A program made the translations under genes and the position numbers. A stretch of 50,265 nucleotides of DNA from Mesaphorura yosii (Eukaryota; Arthropoda; Collembola; Poduromorpha; Tullbergiidae). The notes under the pieces are model-generated. The model saw only the letters and a program-made list of their open reading frames with translations, had not been told where the DNA came from and did no database searches. Within the stretch, counting starts at the first letter, position 1, and each line of letters begins with the position of its first letter. The DNA lies in NCBI GenBank assembly GCA_009869945.1, contig WIXG01000485.1, forward strand, positions 1-50,265, given 5' to 3'. Of this stretch, positions 24,535 through 36,160 are shown in pieces.

Positions 24535-26967
24535 CTATTTTTCTGAGTGAACTGTTGCAGGCGTCGACGGAGCCGCGGGACTGGCGTTGGTACCACTCTG
24601 TAAATTATTGATTGCTGGGGTCGCAGGAATGGCTGGCACAGTCGAGGTCATTGCCGTTTGACTTTGGCCAGTCGGTGTTTGCGTCGGCCCATAAAATATG
24701 AGCTCCGGTATCTGCCCGCCTTGGACTCCGGTACCATTCGTGCTTTCTGCTGAACACTGGAACTGGAACGTGACCGCACCAACCGTGACATCAGTCATGC
24801 CTTCTTGGCCAAAGTAGCTCAGTTCAAGTCCATCGAGGATGCCCGACGCGGTGTAGTAAGCCTCGGGATCAATCTGCAATGCAATCGAATAGTGAGGGCA
24901 TGAAGGCAATTTCTGCAACACGACGTAACGCTAGCTTGTACTCACCTGAATCGGTTGATCAAAGTAGACTTGGAATGTATTGCTTGATCCATCGGAGAAG
25001 AATTCGGTGTCATTCTCAGCCAGCACACGTCCTTGCCTCTTCAGTTCAATATGCACGGCGTACGTGGCAGCACCGCCTGACGACCCGTACAGCCCCAGTC
25101 CGACAATGAATATTCGTCGATCAACCATGAATTGAATACTATCACACCGGCCACGATAGCGCCATTGATTGTTGCGGTATGCCGAAGACTGGAAGCGGTG
25201 ACAAACCTACACGAAGATACCAAATTACTTAACTGCATCTAACTTATTTGCTTACTGTAGCTTTGCAAAATTATCAAGCGGCATCACCTGTGGCACCAGT
25301 CCACTTCTTGGCGTCGTTGGGTAACCGACTTGAGGCTTATTCGTCGCCGTGAAGTGCAAGAAAAGGTCATGAGATTCTTGCAATGAAAAGATTCCAGTTT
25401 GTGCAGGCCCATCAGCAAAATCCTGAAGATCCATGGCTGGAACCCGTATCAGCTGAAGAGCGCTTCCTATGTAAGCAGTTTATTTATTACAGTGAGAAAC
25501 GACCAAACTCATTAATAGTCAATTATGCTGTGCTTGCTAACCTAACGCGGCTCGCAAATTAGCAGCCGTTGGCTCGATGTCCCTTCTTTCGCACTCTGCG
25601 TTTGCCCACTGAAGCGCTGCAGTGAAAATTGTCAATTCTTTGCAGTTCAACGTTTCTCGCGACAGAATCGACTCGAGTGTGAAATGATCGATTTCCAGGA
25701 ATCCTTCTGCATTCAGTGCTTTCTCCGCTTGCGCATCAATTACTTCCCAACATCTTTCCATCAGCACGATTTCGTCGAAGATTCTCGACTGAGACAGTAG
25801 CAAGCATGCATTGCGTGCAGTCAAACTGGATTCCATGAACGCGACGCACGCTTTGGCCAGCTGAGGAATGATGTATTTTTTGGCTACGTGCAGTGTGGCG
25901 AGGACCGTTTCCTCGTCGAGCTGAATATCATCCGAGTATAAATACTGCAACATTTTCAGGAATGCGGCGGGTTCAACGTCGGGGACAACAATTTCTTCTC
26001 GTGTTTCCGCTGAAAAATGTACCAACATTAAAGTTTAGACATAGTTCACAGAAATGTGGATTTATAGAATCTGGTTCCGCATACCCAACGGTCCATAGAA
26101 CATTGCATAGAAGACTGAACTCCCAATCGCAAGCACGTACTTGTGCGCCGGATAACGCACGGCTGGAGTCGTGATGACCACAGATTCCACCTCGACAGTC
26201 CCATCAGTACTGACTCCATCTCCATCGCTGCTGCGGTCACTGCCGCCAACGTGCCCACAAATCTGCTCAATCATGGCATTTGTCGAATTACTCACAAGGA
26301 AATGAATGTCCGCCATGAGTTCGTTGTTGCACATCGCAGCATTGCGTTCGCGTATTCCAGACTTGGCGTCCCACGTCGATGAACCGATTGACACAGACTC
26401 GCCCTTGTGATCAAAGGAACGATAGCCTAGAGACGCTGATTCACTGTTGCTGCTTAATTGTTGTTGAGATGGCTTGTATCCGCTTCCTGCGCTGGTTGAA
26501 GGCGAAATTGGGCGTGTGGGTGTCGGTGTGGAAATGGGGCTCGTTGGAAGGCTGGATGGCTGAGTAACGTGCACATGAGCCCCAACTCCGATGCCGTGCG
26601 AATAGGCATGCAGCCGTGGCTGCCGGTCGATGCCTTGCACTTGCCCCTGTGCCTGTACATTGTTGCCGTTCCCTTCTTGTGGCGCAGCCCCCTGCTGTTG
26701 TCCCTGGGCCCGAAATCCATTCTGAACTGCTGGATGTTGGTCACCATTTCCTATCAATTTCAACCGTTTTAATGACATGCCAAACAATCGGGGTAGAATC
26801 GTATCTTCAATGTTCACATCCTCGTCTTCGTCCACGCGAGAATGCGGACGAGACTCGGAAGCGCCTGCATTTGCAAGCACGCGTAGTATTCGGTTGGTCA
26901 GACTGGCGCTAATGGGACATGGATTCTCAGCTTCATTAAGAAGATGCAGAAGAATTGGCTCGGGCAT
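24535..26967 (-). CDS. BTBD6: BTB/POZ-BACK-PHR domain protein, BTBD3/BTBD6 family
   Basis: Five exons: 26085-26967, 25542-26009, 25288-25466, 24946-25206 and 24535-24873, 2130 nt, 709 residues. After a ~205-residue low-complexity N-terminus come BTB (NNELMADIHFLV, then PAHKYVLAIGSSVFYAMFYG), BACK (ACLLLSQSRIFDE, CWEVIDAQAEKAL) and the PHR domain (CHRFQSSAYRNNQWRYRG, GLGLYGSSGGAATY, SYFGQEGMTDV, ESTNGTGVQGGQIPELIFY). This is the domain order of BTBD6/BTBD3, Cullin-3 adaptors; the fly homologue is lute. The BTB domain is split by an acidic Ser/Gly insert of about 40 residues (about 230-270). The start is the ATG at 26967; the frame opens slightly upstream only through GTG codons. A Pro/Thr/Ser tail follows PHR. 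BTBD3 versus BTBD6 cannot be decided; the symbol is the closer guess. Confidence 0.93.
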
Positions 26968-28305
26968 TGTTTGCAAAGTTTGGCACACAAACACGCACAC
27001 GTTGACAAAAGCAAGACTTGTTTAATATTAAAGAAGGACTCAGAAAGGCTTCATCTCAACGTCTTGCCTGCTACTGCCAAATTAAACCACTTTTACTAGC
27101 AACTTGAAATTGAAACTGTTTATCGCAAGGCTAACAAGAAAATCAAGAAAATACAACAAAGCAGGGACCGTAACGTACAACTAGCAGAAAAACGAAACCA
27201 GGAAGAAAGTAGGCCACTGCTCATTATGATCGGTCTCAAACAAATCTCACACAGGCCCCAACAATGAACTGGCTGTTCTGTTCCTGGATGCAGGTTCTTA
27301 AATAACAATGAATGAAAGAAGTGTCATGAGTCGAAAGACTGAAGGAACCTATGCCCATAGACAAGACATACGAAGCGAGCGTGATGAACAGCTGACACCT
27401 GAGTACCTCGCAACAAAAGATATTTAAACATGAATTTCTTTACACATTACACGCATGCTTTCGAGTACTGTCAAGTACATTGTTCATTGTTGCAACAGAT
27501 GAAATTCTACAGTTGCAGAGCGAAAAGGCGATGGCCTGTTTCGTAATACCATCCGATGTTCATGACTTTCCTGTGCGTTACTAAATCACCTAACCATCTT
27601 ACCATAATCTCAACCCCCACTCGATAGCAACGTTTTCACGTAATCTTAACTCTAAAAGAGATAAGCCAAGCGTTAAAGGCGAACTTACAAAATGTAATTG
27701 CTATTACGTTAGCGTGAGAGATATTCACCATTTTCGGTTGACAATTTGTAACCTGAAGTCTTGTGCTACTTTTCACTATATGCACGACAAAGCTATATGT
27801 TATAATTCAAAATACATGCAGCAAATTCTCTCGCGAACCGGTTTGCACAACTGCAATTAAATGGTAAATGGTTGTAATATGTGCGCTCAATATTCGGGCA
27901 TGCACTTCCTTGTAGGGAAGCAGATGGCAAAATGATGGTTAGAAATAAAATTAAAACTGCTTGTGCTGTGCATGGTGAGTACATTCCCATGTCTCAATCT
28001 TAAACCAAAATTAACTGAATACCATGAACCTTACGCAATATGTAAAATTGTTCATTTAACTGCAACAAACTCTCAGCAAATGTTCCAAAAGTTAGCTTCT
28101 TTTAAAGCTGGTTTCATGAAAGGCCAAAGACTATTTATTTAGTAATGCAAACAATCCTCGAGCTTTATCTCATGGTCCATGGTCATGGTCAATGTTAAGA
28201 GGTGAGAAGTTCACACAGAATATCTCAAATTCACAGCCAACTCAACTACAAATGGAATTAATGCGACCAACGAAAATGCCTTGCATGAACGCACACAAAA
28301 CTCAC

Positions 28306-28483
28306 CCTCACGGAGACCACCAGCACCAAGTGGAAAATAACATGTCACAAGTGACGAAGGCTGAAATTGCGTGGCCGTACTAACTTCTGGTGGTGAAGCT
28401 TGGGGAGGTGAACTGAAGGATGCTGAGCTGGAGTCCGTGTCCAACACCAGGGAGGCCTGGAGTCTCGAAGCTATATTATTCAT
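28306..28483 (-). other. Candidate first coding exon, unassigned
   Basis: ATG at 28483 opens a Ser/Pro-rich frame (MNNIASRLQASLVLDTDSSS) that ends at a strong donor (GAGG|GTGAGT) after 59 codons, phase 1. It points toward the BTBD6-like gene, but no acceptor there accepts phase 1 without a stop. It may be an alternative 5' exon with a missing partner, or chance. Confidence 0.25.
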
Positions 28484-29097
28484 CCTGCTCCGTATTCCTT
28501 AGTTTTTCAGTTCTGACTCTGATGATATATCAATATTGTTTGCTTGACATCACCCAATAAATTGGCTTCTTGGATCCAGGAATTTCAAGTTATCTCCTCA
28601 CCATTTATATTTTCCCATTCCTAGACAGATAAACACCAAGGTTAGTCTTAGTTTAATTAGTCGCACATACTTGCGGCTTGAGTGCCCCAGTGCCTTATTA
28701 ACTTATAATTTACTCACCTTGTTCACCTATAGACCAAAATGTTAGGTGATCGCAATTAATATTTGTGCATAATGCAAATGCAGTGCTTCAACAATACTTG
28801 ACCAAATTAATGTATCGTGACACGTGCTAACTGGCCAACTCAGCCAAGGCCAACAATGATTATGACTAAAGCTAAATTTTAAGAATGTAGGAAGCAGATG
28901 TTATTGTAATTGTATTTTGGGTGCAACAAATGGAATTAAATAAAGTACAAAAACAAATTCGCACGCTCTCTGTGACGTAAACTGAAACTCCTTTGCTTGC
29001 GGAGTCTCAAATCTTTGTTCTCTCTGACAAAGGAGCTAACAATGAAGCAGTAAATATCAAAGCGAAATGATTCATGGATGATGTTATGATCTTTTAT

Positions 29098-29103
29098 TTT
29101 ATT
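29098..29103 (-). promoter_or_regulatory. Poly(A) signal of the Cys-loop receptor
   Basis: Minus-strand AATAAA 6 bp after the stop codon, with a second copy 5 bp further, implying a very short 3' UTR. Confidence 0.5.
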
Positions 29104-29109
29104 CATTGC

Positions 29110-31532
29110 TCAACTATCAAATTCGACATTATTCAGTGTTCTATTCACTTTCCAATTAAAGTAGTCGGCACGAACCAAGAGGAATGTCCAATACCTGGAA
29201 AACACTCAGTTCACTGGACACAGGAATAAACTATGACTCACTCAAGCGATCTTTACTTACACAACATTGTATACCGCAAAAAGTCCCAAGAACAGCCCAA
29301 AGCTGTACTTCTCGAACCAATTTATTAGTCGATGATATTTCTGCACACGTTCAAGATGGCGGTATTCGCCCGAGAGGGTTCGGACATGGTGGCCTTTGGC
29401 CACGCCGTTGGCTTGAGGTTTCGGAACTGCGCCCACAGTTCCATTCACTACGCTTTCTCTCTTGGGTTGCAGATCCTAGAAGAAGACAAGAACAAGATAC
29501 CGGCTTAAGGAGCTTTAAAATTCATTATGCCATCCGGAAAACTTTACTTGTAATGCGGCGCTTGCCACAAAGAGCATGTTTGAGCTGGAACGGTGAAGTT
29601 GATTGCGCTCTTGGTGTGCATTTTCAAGCTGGGTTTTAAACCTACCAAATTTATTCCAAGTTAGAATTATGCAATTCCTGATAACTATAATAGAACAAAG
29701 GTAGGATATTATCGATTAACTGACCAAGTGATCAGCGTGTACTGGCAGAGTGTAAGAAAGACGAAGAAGATGCAGGACACCATCCAGATGTCAATCGCCT
29801 TGACGTATGAGACGACCGGAGTGCTTGCTCTTTGAATGTTAATATTTGAGACGAGTGAGTCGTAAAAGTAAATTAAAGATTAATGTGAAGTGAAGGATTG
29901 GCGGTGACAATGATTCATGTGTGCAGTGAGTGCGATTTTTAATTTACCTGACAGACGCAAACATGGACGTGAGCGTGAGTAATGCTGTCATTGACATGCC
30001 AATCTTCGCCTCGATCATTCTCTGAGGGAGTATGAAGCACAGGCAAGTGATGAACATGTAGAAAGAGCTGGACAAGTATGTCTGCACCAAATGGTAATTG
30101 AGACGTCGACGGGCGAGAATCTTGAACCCGAGCACCGTGAAAATGTCGCTAGGATCTAGAACGAGGTCAAAAAATATTCATACCCACAATCATTGAGGCG
30201 AAAATAATGATTCATTTACTGTTGTTCTTCATCCACTCGTGCTTCCTACGATTTGTCAATTGCAAATCGAAGCTTTGCATGTCGACCTGTTCCATGAAGA
30301 CTCCATTCTTGTACCAATTCAGGTTCATGTCACTCTTGTTGTATGCGACTGGAAGAGAACATCAGAAATTATCCACCAAATAATTCTAACATGACCCGTG
30401 CACAGTTGCAGTGGAGGCAATATTCGCAATATGACTCACTTCCTCGAAGTGCAAAGTCGCATTCTTGGGTATCTACAGGATAATATTTAACATTTAGCTT
30501 TCTCAGCAAAATATCCGCTTATACAGATAACTTATCTAGATGAAATGTTAGCCCATACCTGCCGGATAATAATGGAAATTCATCTCACAGCTAAGCTTCA
30601 CCGATATTCTCGTGATGTACTCGAACCACCCAACTTCTGGAATGAATTTGACCGTAATTGGTCGCGCCATGCCCATGAGGTTTGGCTGCTGAACGGCGAG
30701 GAGATTCTCGATAAATAAGTTCGGCTTCCAAACTTTGTCCAACAGGTAAGGATTGTTGAGCGTTTGCCTCTTTGACCGGACTTCTTCCTCGGGGAGAGTC
30801 TCCGCCGTGACAAATTCGTCCGACGAATTTCGAGTCCTGTTGTTCAAGTACATGATGAGGAAGTCCGTCCACATCACTTGGAACTCAATGTCCAGGGTGA
30901 TGACTTCGTTCAGCTCGTCAAAGTCGAGAATCTTCTTAATGCGAATGTAGATAAAGATTGGCAGTGCTCCTCCGTGCACTGAAAGCCAAGACCATGCGTC
31001 TATTGACACGAGTGACAAAGACAAGCTTCCTAGTTCGTTATGAAGTATAAACTAACCTGGATCTTTCGGGACCTGGTACATATTGTAGCCTGGCGGTAAT
31101 TTCACGTCCTGAACCACAAATTTGAACCTTTTATTGGAATTAATAGGCGGGCCCGGTAGTGCTGACTCTGACGCCTGTGGTTCGACCTGCCTCTTGTATC
31201 GCCGTCTTGAATTCGAATCATCGTCCCGTTCATCATAGTCAGTCTGATCTTCATGCATGACCAAAATGTCGTGGCCAGAATCCTCCATGTTTTGAAAATG
31301 GGCATGAACTCCTTCATCACGATTCGGTTGATGATCGACACATCCGTCATTGGGGTCGGCCCTGAGCTTGAGAATGCTAAAAGTGGAATGATTAAATGAT
31401 GAGACGAGAAATTAAACGAGCTTAAAGCTCCTTCTAATAATCAGCCAATTGGAGACGAGACACTTACAAATGGAATAGAATCAGTTGAACCGCGATTAAA
31501 CAGATTGTTGTCTTAACACGAAGTCTCGCCAT
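29110..31532 (-). CDS. Orphan Cys-loop ligand-gated ion channel subunit
   Basis: Nine exons: 31468-31532, 31057-31376, 30559-30978, 30440-30472, 30220-30348, 29948-30155, 29721-29829, 29261-29475 and 29110-29194, 1584 nt, 527 residues. A signal peptide is followed by a ~90-residue acidic/basic pro-like segment containing RRRYKR. The ligand-binding domain includes VWKPNLF and the Cys-loop C259-C273 with exactly 13 residues between. M1 starts near LVQTYLSSSFYMF. M2 reads EAKIGMSMTALLTLTSMF, M3 is DIWMVSCIFFVFLTLCQYT, and M4 ends FGLFLGLFAVYNVVYW. It groups by eye with invertebrate GABA/glycine-type orphans rather than nicotinic subunits (no vicinal CC, no Glu at -1), but the anion-channel PAR motif is replaced by EAK. 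Ligand and ion selectivity are unknown. The donor of exon 29721-29829 is weak (TCA|GTTAAT) but is the only one found that keeps frame. Confidence 0.92.
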
Positions 31533-32843
31533 TTAGTTCGTCTTGTGTAAGATCGTAAAGCGGATCCAGACAAAATAGACCTATAATTTTAAGCCTTTTT
31601 TATAGGATGCGAAATAAAAATTAGTATCGATGTCAGAATTTTGTGAATCGCAGAGACCGAAACGTATTTCGAAACTCACACCAAGAAGGCAACTACAGCA
31701 CAATATCAATGTCGACTCGACAGTGCAATTGCTTAATCGTTTCCATGATCAAAAATGCCCGACTAAGCTAAGAAAGGTATGAATTATAAATTAGTGCACG
31801 TTGACTATCTTCCGCATGTTTGGAAGATAGCATGTATGCCTCGATTTCCCTCAAAGTGGCCACTTTCGGTCTTAATTATGCTAGAACTGAGCTGTGAAAG
31901 TGCCAAACACTTAATAAACACAATTATCAGGAACAACGACCAGTTTTATAATTGCGGACCACTCCTGGGAGAGATAGACGAAAAATATTCAGCACTGAGC
32001 ACTTAATATGTCAGCCTTCGCAGACTGACTTGAAACCTCTTCATGTTTACGGACTGACTGATGAGATGACGACAGTGACCAAAATCGATAATTATTCTTA
32101 CCTCATAAATCGCAAGAAACGCGAATACTTAAACAGCTTGGATCTCGCCGGCGGGTTTACGAAAAGTTTGTTAAAAAGGCTAAAAGTGTTCATTATCGTG
32201 ATGAAGATGACGGCAGAAAGTCGTAAGCGATGGGGTCTTGGAATCTTCATTGAATAATTAATTAGTGTCCATAAACTTCAGAGTTACTTCAGTTGTATTT
32301 TTCAGGGTCGGCACAGGAAAGTGCCATTCATCGTCGTCGTATGCTCAGCCATAAAATTGCATGTCCGCAAATGACATGATTAAGATTAATATGCGCCATT
32401 AAAGTCTAAAGAAAAGTCGAATGCATTGGTCGAAACTAGAAAGCACTACTACAACAAAGTACTGTACTGAGGCAATTGACTCAACTTTGTTCAATCCTTG
32501 CACGCCTTTAACCCAACACGTGAATTCGGGAAAATTTCGGCTTGTATGAAAGCATCAGCCAGCTCCGGGCTCGACATTCGATTTGCAGCAATTGTTGACA
32601 GTTCAGGGCAGGGCAGGTAGCCTCTTTCGCCACTTGTGTTAAAACCAGTGAGGCCTCAACCTAAATTATAATTTGTTTTATGAAAAGGTAACGAATTGTG
32701 GTTCAGCTGCAGCAAGAAGACTTCATAGGAAAGGACGTAAGTTTAACCGGTTAAAAGATTTTGGTTGCAAATTATTGGATACTGTGTGGCACTGCTACAA
32801 AGTCGTCGTTTTAGTAGATTACATGTAAAGCTAACAAATCAAA
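31533..32843. other. Divergent promoter region, channel and GPAA1
   Basis: About 1.3 kb between two divergent start codons. A strong donor (GGAC|GTAAGT) near 32738 could end a GPAA1 5' UTR exon. No coding exon recognised. Confidence 0.4.
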
Positions 32844-34869
32844 ATGGGTCTACTTACAAAGCCCGGCACCAGCCTCGGGGAGAAGAATCAGTTAGTGCTT
32901 CTGTTGGAACGCTTTGGTCTCAAGTTTGCCATTTTAATGTACTTTGTTGGAGTCGCTTGGCTGCTGGTACTCGCAAATAAAGACTATAACTTAGGTGAGT
33001 ATTAACTTATGTCAAAAATGCCGTTGTATGTAATTAAATTAATCCTTTTCCAGGGACGTACTTCTCTGAGAATGCTCTTCTACCGGGTCTTGTGGTCGAA
33101 AACTACGCTGAAAACCAAATGCCCGCCTTTCTGAAAACAATAACGGAAAAAGAAACCGGTGGAACCCTGTCCCCTTCAGATTTCGGGGATTTGCTGAAGC
33201 AAGTCGGAGTGCATGAAGTTCAGTACCAAAATTTTACGATCGTTCATCCAATCAACGGTCAAAGCAGTGCGGACACGGGGTCGACAATTTATGGAACCAA
33301 TACATATGGTATCCTGAGAGCTAAACGGGCGGCTGGGACTGAGGCACTTGTATTTAGTACGCCATACTTTTCAAGAAGTGGGGTTGGACGGAAGAATGTG
33401 GTCGGCATTTCCATGATGCTTGCATTAGCAGAATATTTTCAACGTGAGGATCCGAGCTTATCAACTTAAAGCGAACCATCTGAATTCCGTGAGACTAAAT
33501 TAGCTTCGTTTCGTTTCTTGCAGGCCAAGTTTACTGGGCAAAAGATATCATCTTCCTCATTCCTGACGGGCACATTGGAACTTTGGCATGGGTGAAAGGG
33601 CATCAGGAAATTCGTGACAACAATCCTTACATTTTGACAGAGCGAGTTAGGACGAAGTCGGGAAACATTCAGGTATTATACGGCATAATCCTATTCGTAT
33701 TTTAGTCGAAGCAACTATTCATCAGCAAGTCATCTTGCGATCTCAGGCTGCGATCAATGTTGTAATGGAATCAAACACAATTTGCTCATTGGAGACGAAA
33801 TTCCACGGATTAAATGGCAAACTTCCAAACCTGGATCTTGTTAATCTTATGAACAAATTTGTCGTGCGAGAAAGGGTAAGCTGGGAAGGAACCTGAAATT
33901 TGGCTATTTTCATTGCAGTGGCTCTAATATATTTTCTTCTCGCAGGAAAAGTACGCTAACTGGGAAGCTGACATTTGGAAACTCATTTCGTACATTCAAG
34001 TGCAAGCGACTGGAACTCCAACCGGAAGTCATGGATTCTTCTTAAAGTACGGCATTGAATCAATCACACTTGTTGGCAAAGGCTCGCCGAAAAATTGCAA
34101 ACGGCCGCAAGCATTTGGCGACATTTCAAGAGTGCTGGAAGCCACATTTCGCAGTCTTAATAACTTACTGGAGCGTTTTCACCAGTCATTCTTCTTCTAC
34201 CTGAAGACAACGCCAAATCGTTTCATTTCCATTGGATTGTACTATCCGCCCATCGCCTTGATCCTGCTCGTGATTCCGTTGAAAGGAGCGATTCTCTGGC
34301 TGACGCGCAAAGAAATGGAGACATCTCGTGGACTCTCGGCTGTCGCAGGATTCCATGCACTCTCAGTCGGATCGAGATGGCTGCTTGCCAATTCCAAGAC
34401 GTGTTTCTTGTTTCCAGCCGAAATGCAATTTACGCCAGAACTGTTTACCCTTCTCGTCATATCTTTGGTCTCGATACAAGTATTCCTCGTCACGTCGTAC
34501 ATCCAGCACCAACAGTCACAATCGCCCGCGACTCACGCTAACTTGGTTGACAGCATTTACTGCTTCATTCTGATGGAGCTCGCGACATGCCTCTATAGCT
34601 TAGCATTATTTAATCCCTCCGTAGTCATTGTGATTGGAGTCATCGTCGTCCCGTTCATTATTCTAGTCCGACCAGGCAAGCTCCCATCATTCGCAAATTG
34701 GTTAGTTGTTCTCGCGATTCTAACCGTAGGAGTCAGTTTCTACTACCCAAGCCTAAATCATGTAATTAACAAATACTATTACGAAAGCGAAATTTATGGG
34801 AATTTCCTGTTTGACCTCTGCTTTCTGATGTTTGTACCAATCGTTACGACATTCATTGCAATTTTATAA
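32844..34869 (+). CDS. GPAA1: GPI transamidase component GPAA1 (Gaa1)
   Basis: Five exons: 32844-32994, 33054-33443, 33524-33672, 33747-33875 and 33946-34869, 1743 nt, 580 residues (human about 621). GPAA1 is the ER-membrane subunit of the GPI transamidase that joins preformed GPI anchors to protein C-termini. Evidence: an N-terminal membrane helix (FAILMYFVGVAWLLVLA), the luminal M28-peptidase-like domain with NTYGILRAKRAAGTEAL, KDIIFLIPDG and the strongly conserved GLNGKLPNLDLVN, then a C-terminal block of about six hydrophobic helices. All junctions keep frame. AATAAA lies 35 bp after the stop. Confidence 0.95.
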
Positions 34870-34903
34870 ATGTGAAATGTGTAGCCTGTTAAAAGTGCGA
34901 ATG

Positions 34904-34909
34904 AATAAA
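34904..34909 (+). promoter_or_regulatory. Poly(A) signal of GPAA1
   Basis: AATAAA 35 bp downstream of the GPAA1 stop codon. Confidence 0.65.
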
Positions 34910-35259
34910 CACGCGTATGGAGCTTAATTACTGATATTTCTACTACCCCAAAGTCCTATTTTTATTTGCTGCTTGTAAATCATTATGCCAGAATGAATTA
35001 GCGACGGTAAGTACAAAACCACTGCTAATCTCCTGATCATTTTAAAACTTGCAACTTGACGCGCTTTCATTATAATTTTGCAATGACAATGGAGATCAAC
35101 TTATCATACCTGAACTCATTGACAGGTTGATCAAATGGCTCAAAGAAATCCCTGCGGGCGAGTGCTTAAATACCGCTACAACTTTGTCTAAGCCTTAAAT
35201 CGTTCTACCGGACTCACGCTGTCGCGGTCATTAACGCGCTGAACTCGAGCGAAAGCACC

Positions 35260-35955
35260 ATGACTAGACAGAATTTCCTCCTCGTTGGTCTCTTTTTGGG
35301 GGCGTGGCTCATCAATTTGGCAGAGGCTCAAAATGCCACCGTGATTTGGATCGAATCGCCGAGAATTACGAACTGGGGCGTTTGGGGTGAAGAGGAGTTT
35401 TGTCCAGACGGGGAGTACGTGTACGGCTTCAGACTCAAGGTGCACCCTGACCAAGGCTGGCTCCTCGATGACACCGCGCTGAACGCGATTGAGCTGCACT
35501 GCGAAGAACCGATTTTTGTTGCGGACAAGAGTAAGCCTAGAGCTCCCACTCCAATCCGAAGTAAAGAGGGGCCTGCCGGAAACTGGGGCACAGTATTCGA
35601 GTGCGAAGTGGGAGTGTTCTCCGATGGATTTGAACTCAGAGCGGAATCACCGACCCTCGACAACACAGCTGCCAACAACTTCCGTCTTCAATGTACTGAC
35701 GGTATTCTCCTACAAGGCAATGGCCACAGCTGGGGTGACTGGACCGGCCCACTGCATTGTCCACGTGGAATGTGGGTTTGTGGGCTCAGGACTCAAGTGG
35801 AAGACCCAAAACCCCAACGTAAGTAGTTGTTTCACAATATAGCATTTCTTTACTCAAGTGTTAGACTCATGAGCTTTCCTTATCTGCCTCCAGCTGCTGA
35901 TAACACCGGATTGAACAACGTTGACTTGGCTTGCTGTGATGCGCCATGGCCATAA
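35260..35955 (+). CDS. VMO1: Vitelline membrane outer layer protein 1 (VMO1)-like secreted protein
   Basis: Two exons, 35260-35818 and 35894-35955, 621 nt, 206 residues. A signal peptide (to about residue 23, LINLAEA|Q) is followed by the VMO1 beta-prism pattern, in which WG.W-type turns and paired cysteines recur: NWGVWGEEEFCPDG, DDTALNAIELHC, GNWGTVFEC, NNFRLQC, WGDWTGPLHCPRGMWVCG. The C-terminus is GLNNVDLACC. Hen VMO1 is an egg outer-layer protein; homologues occur in many invertebrates, with roles mostly unknown. A TATA-like TTAAATA lies at 35166-35172. The cytosine before the donor (CAAC|GTAAGT) joins to give PADNTGLNN. Confidence 0.93.
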
Positions 35956-36011
35956 CCCATAAACATCAGAAATCGGGTGGAGTAGGAAATGATTTATGTT
36001 TAATTCTACTC

Positions 36012-36017
36012 AATAAA
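36012..36017 (+). promoter_or_regulatory. Poly(A) signal of the VMO1-like gene
   Basis: AATAAA 57 bp after the stop codon. Confidence 0.6.
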
Positions 36018-36049
36018 TCCTTTGAAATTGTTGCAACAGTAATCTAACG

Positions 36050-36055
36050 TTTATT
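36050..36055 (-). promoter_or_regulatory. Poly(A) signal of the NFX1-type zinc-finger gene
   Basis: Minus-strand AATAAA about 105 bp past the stop codon, facing the VMO1 signal. Confidence 0.5.
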
Positions 36056-36160
36056 CAATGTTCGCCAAACGCACCAAGATGTCATACTTATTGACTTATT
36101 GAATATCATTAATTTAATGTATCGTACAACAGTAAAACTCGACTCATTTAAGGCCCACTT

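Larger units (their letters stand above)
26968..29109. other. Intergenic region upstream of the BTBD6-like gene
   Basis: About 2.1 kb. It should hold the BTBD6 5' UTR and promoter, and the short 3' end of the Cys-loop receptor gene. One possible exon lies at 28306-28483 (listed separately). No repeat or RNA gene recognised. Confidence 0.45.

Noticed and set aside
27000..27000. Upstream GTG as start of the BTBD6-like protein
   Set aside because: Not ATG; a well-placed ATG follows at 26967 and a stop lies just upstream in frame.
27793..27990. 65-codon minus frame with a hydrophobic, signal-like start
   Set aside because: AT-rich random-looking tail, no conserved motif, no transcript signals.
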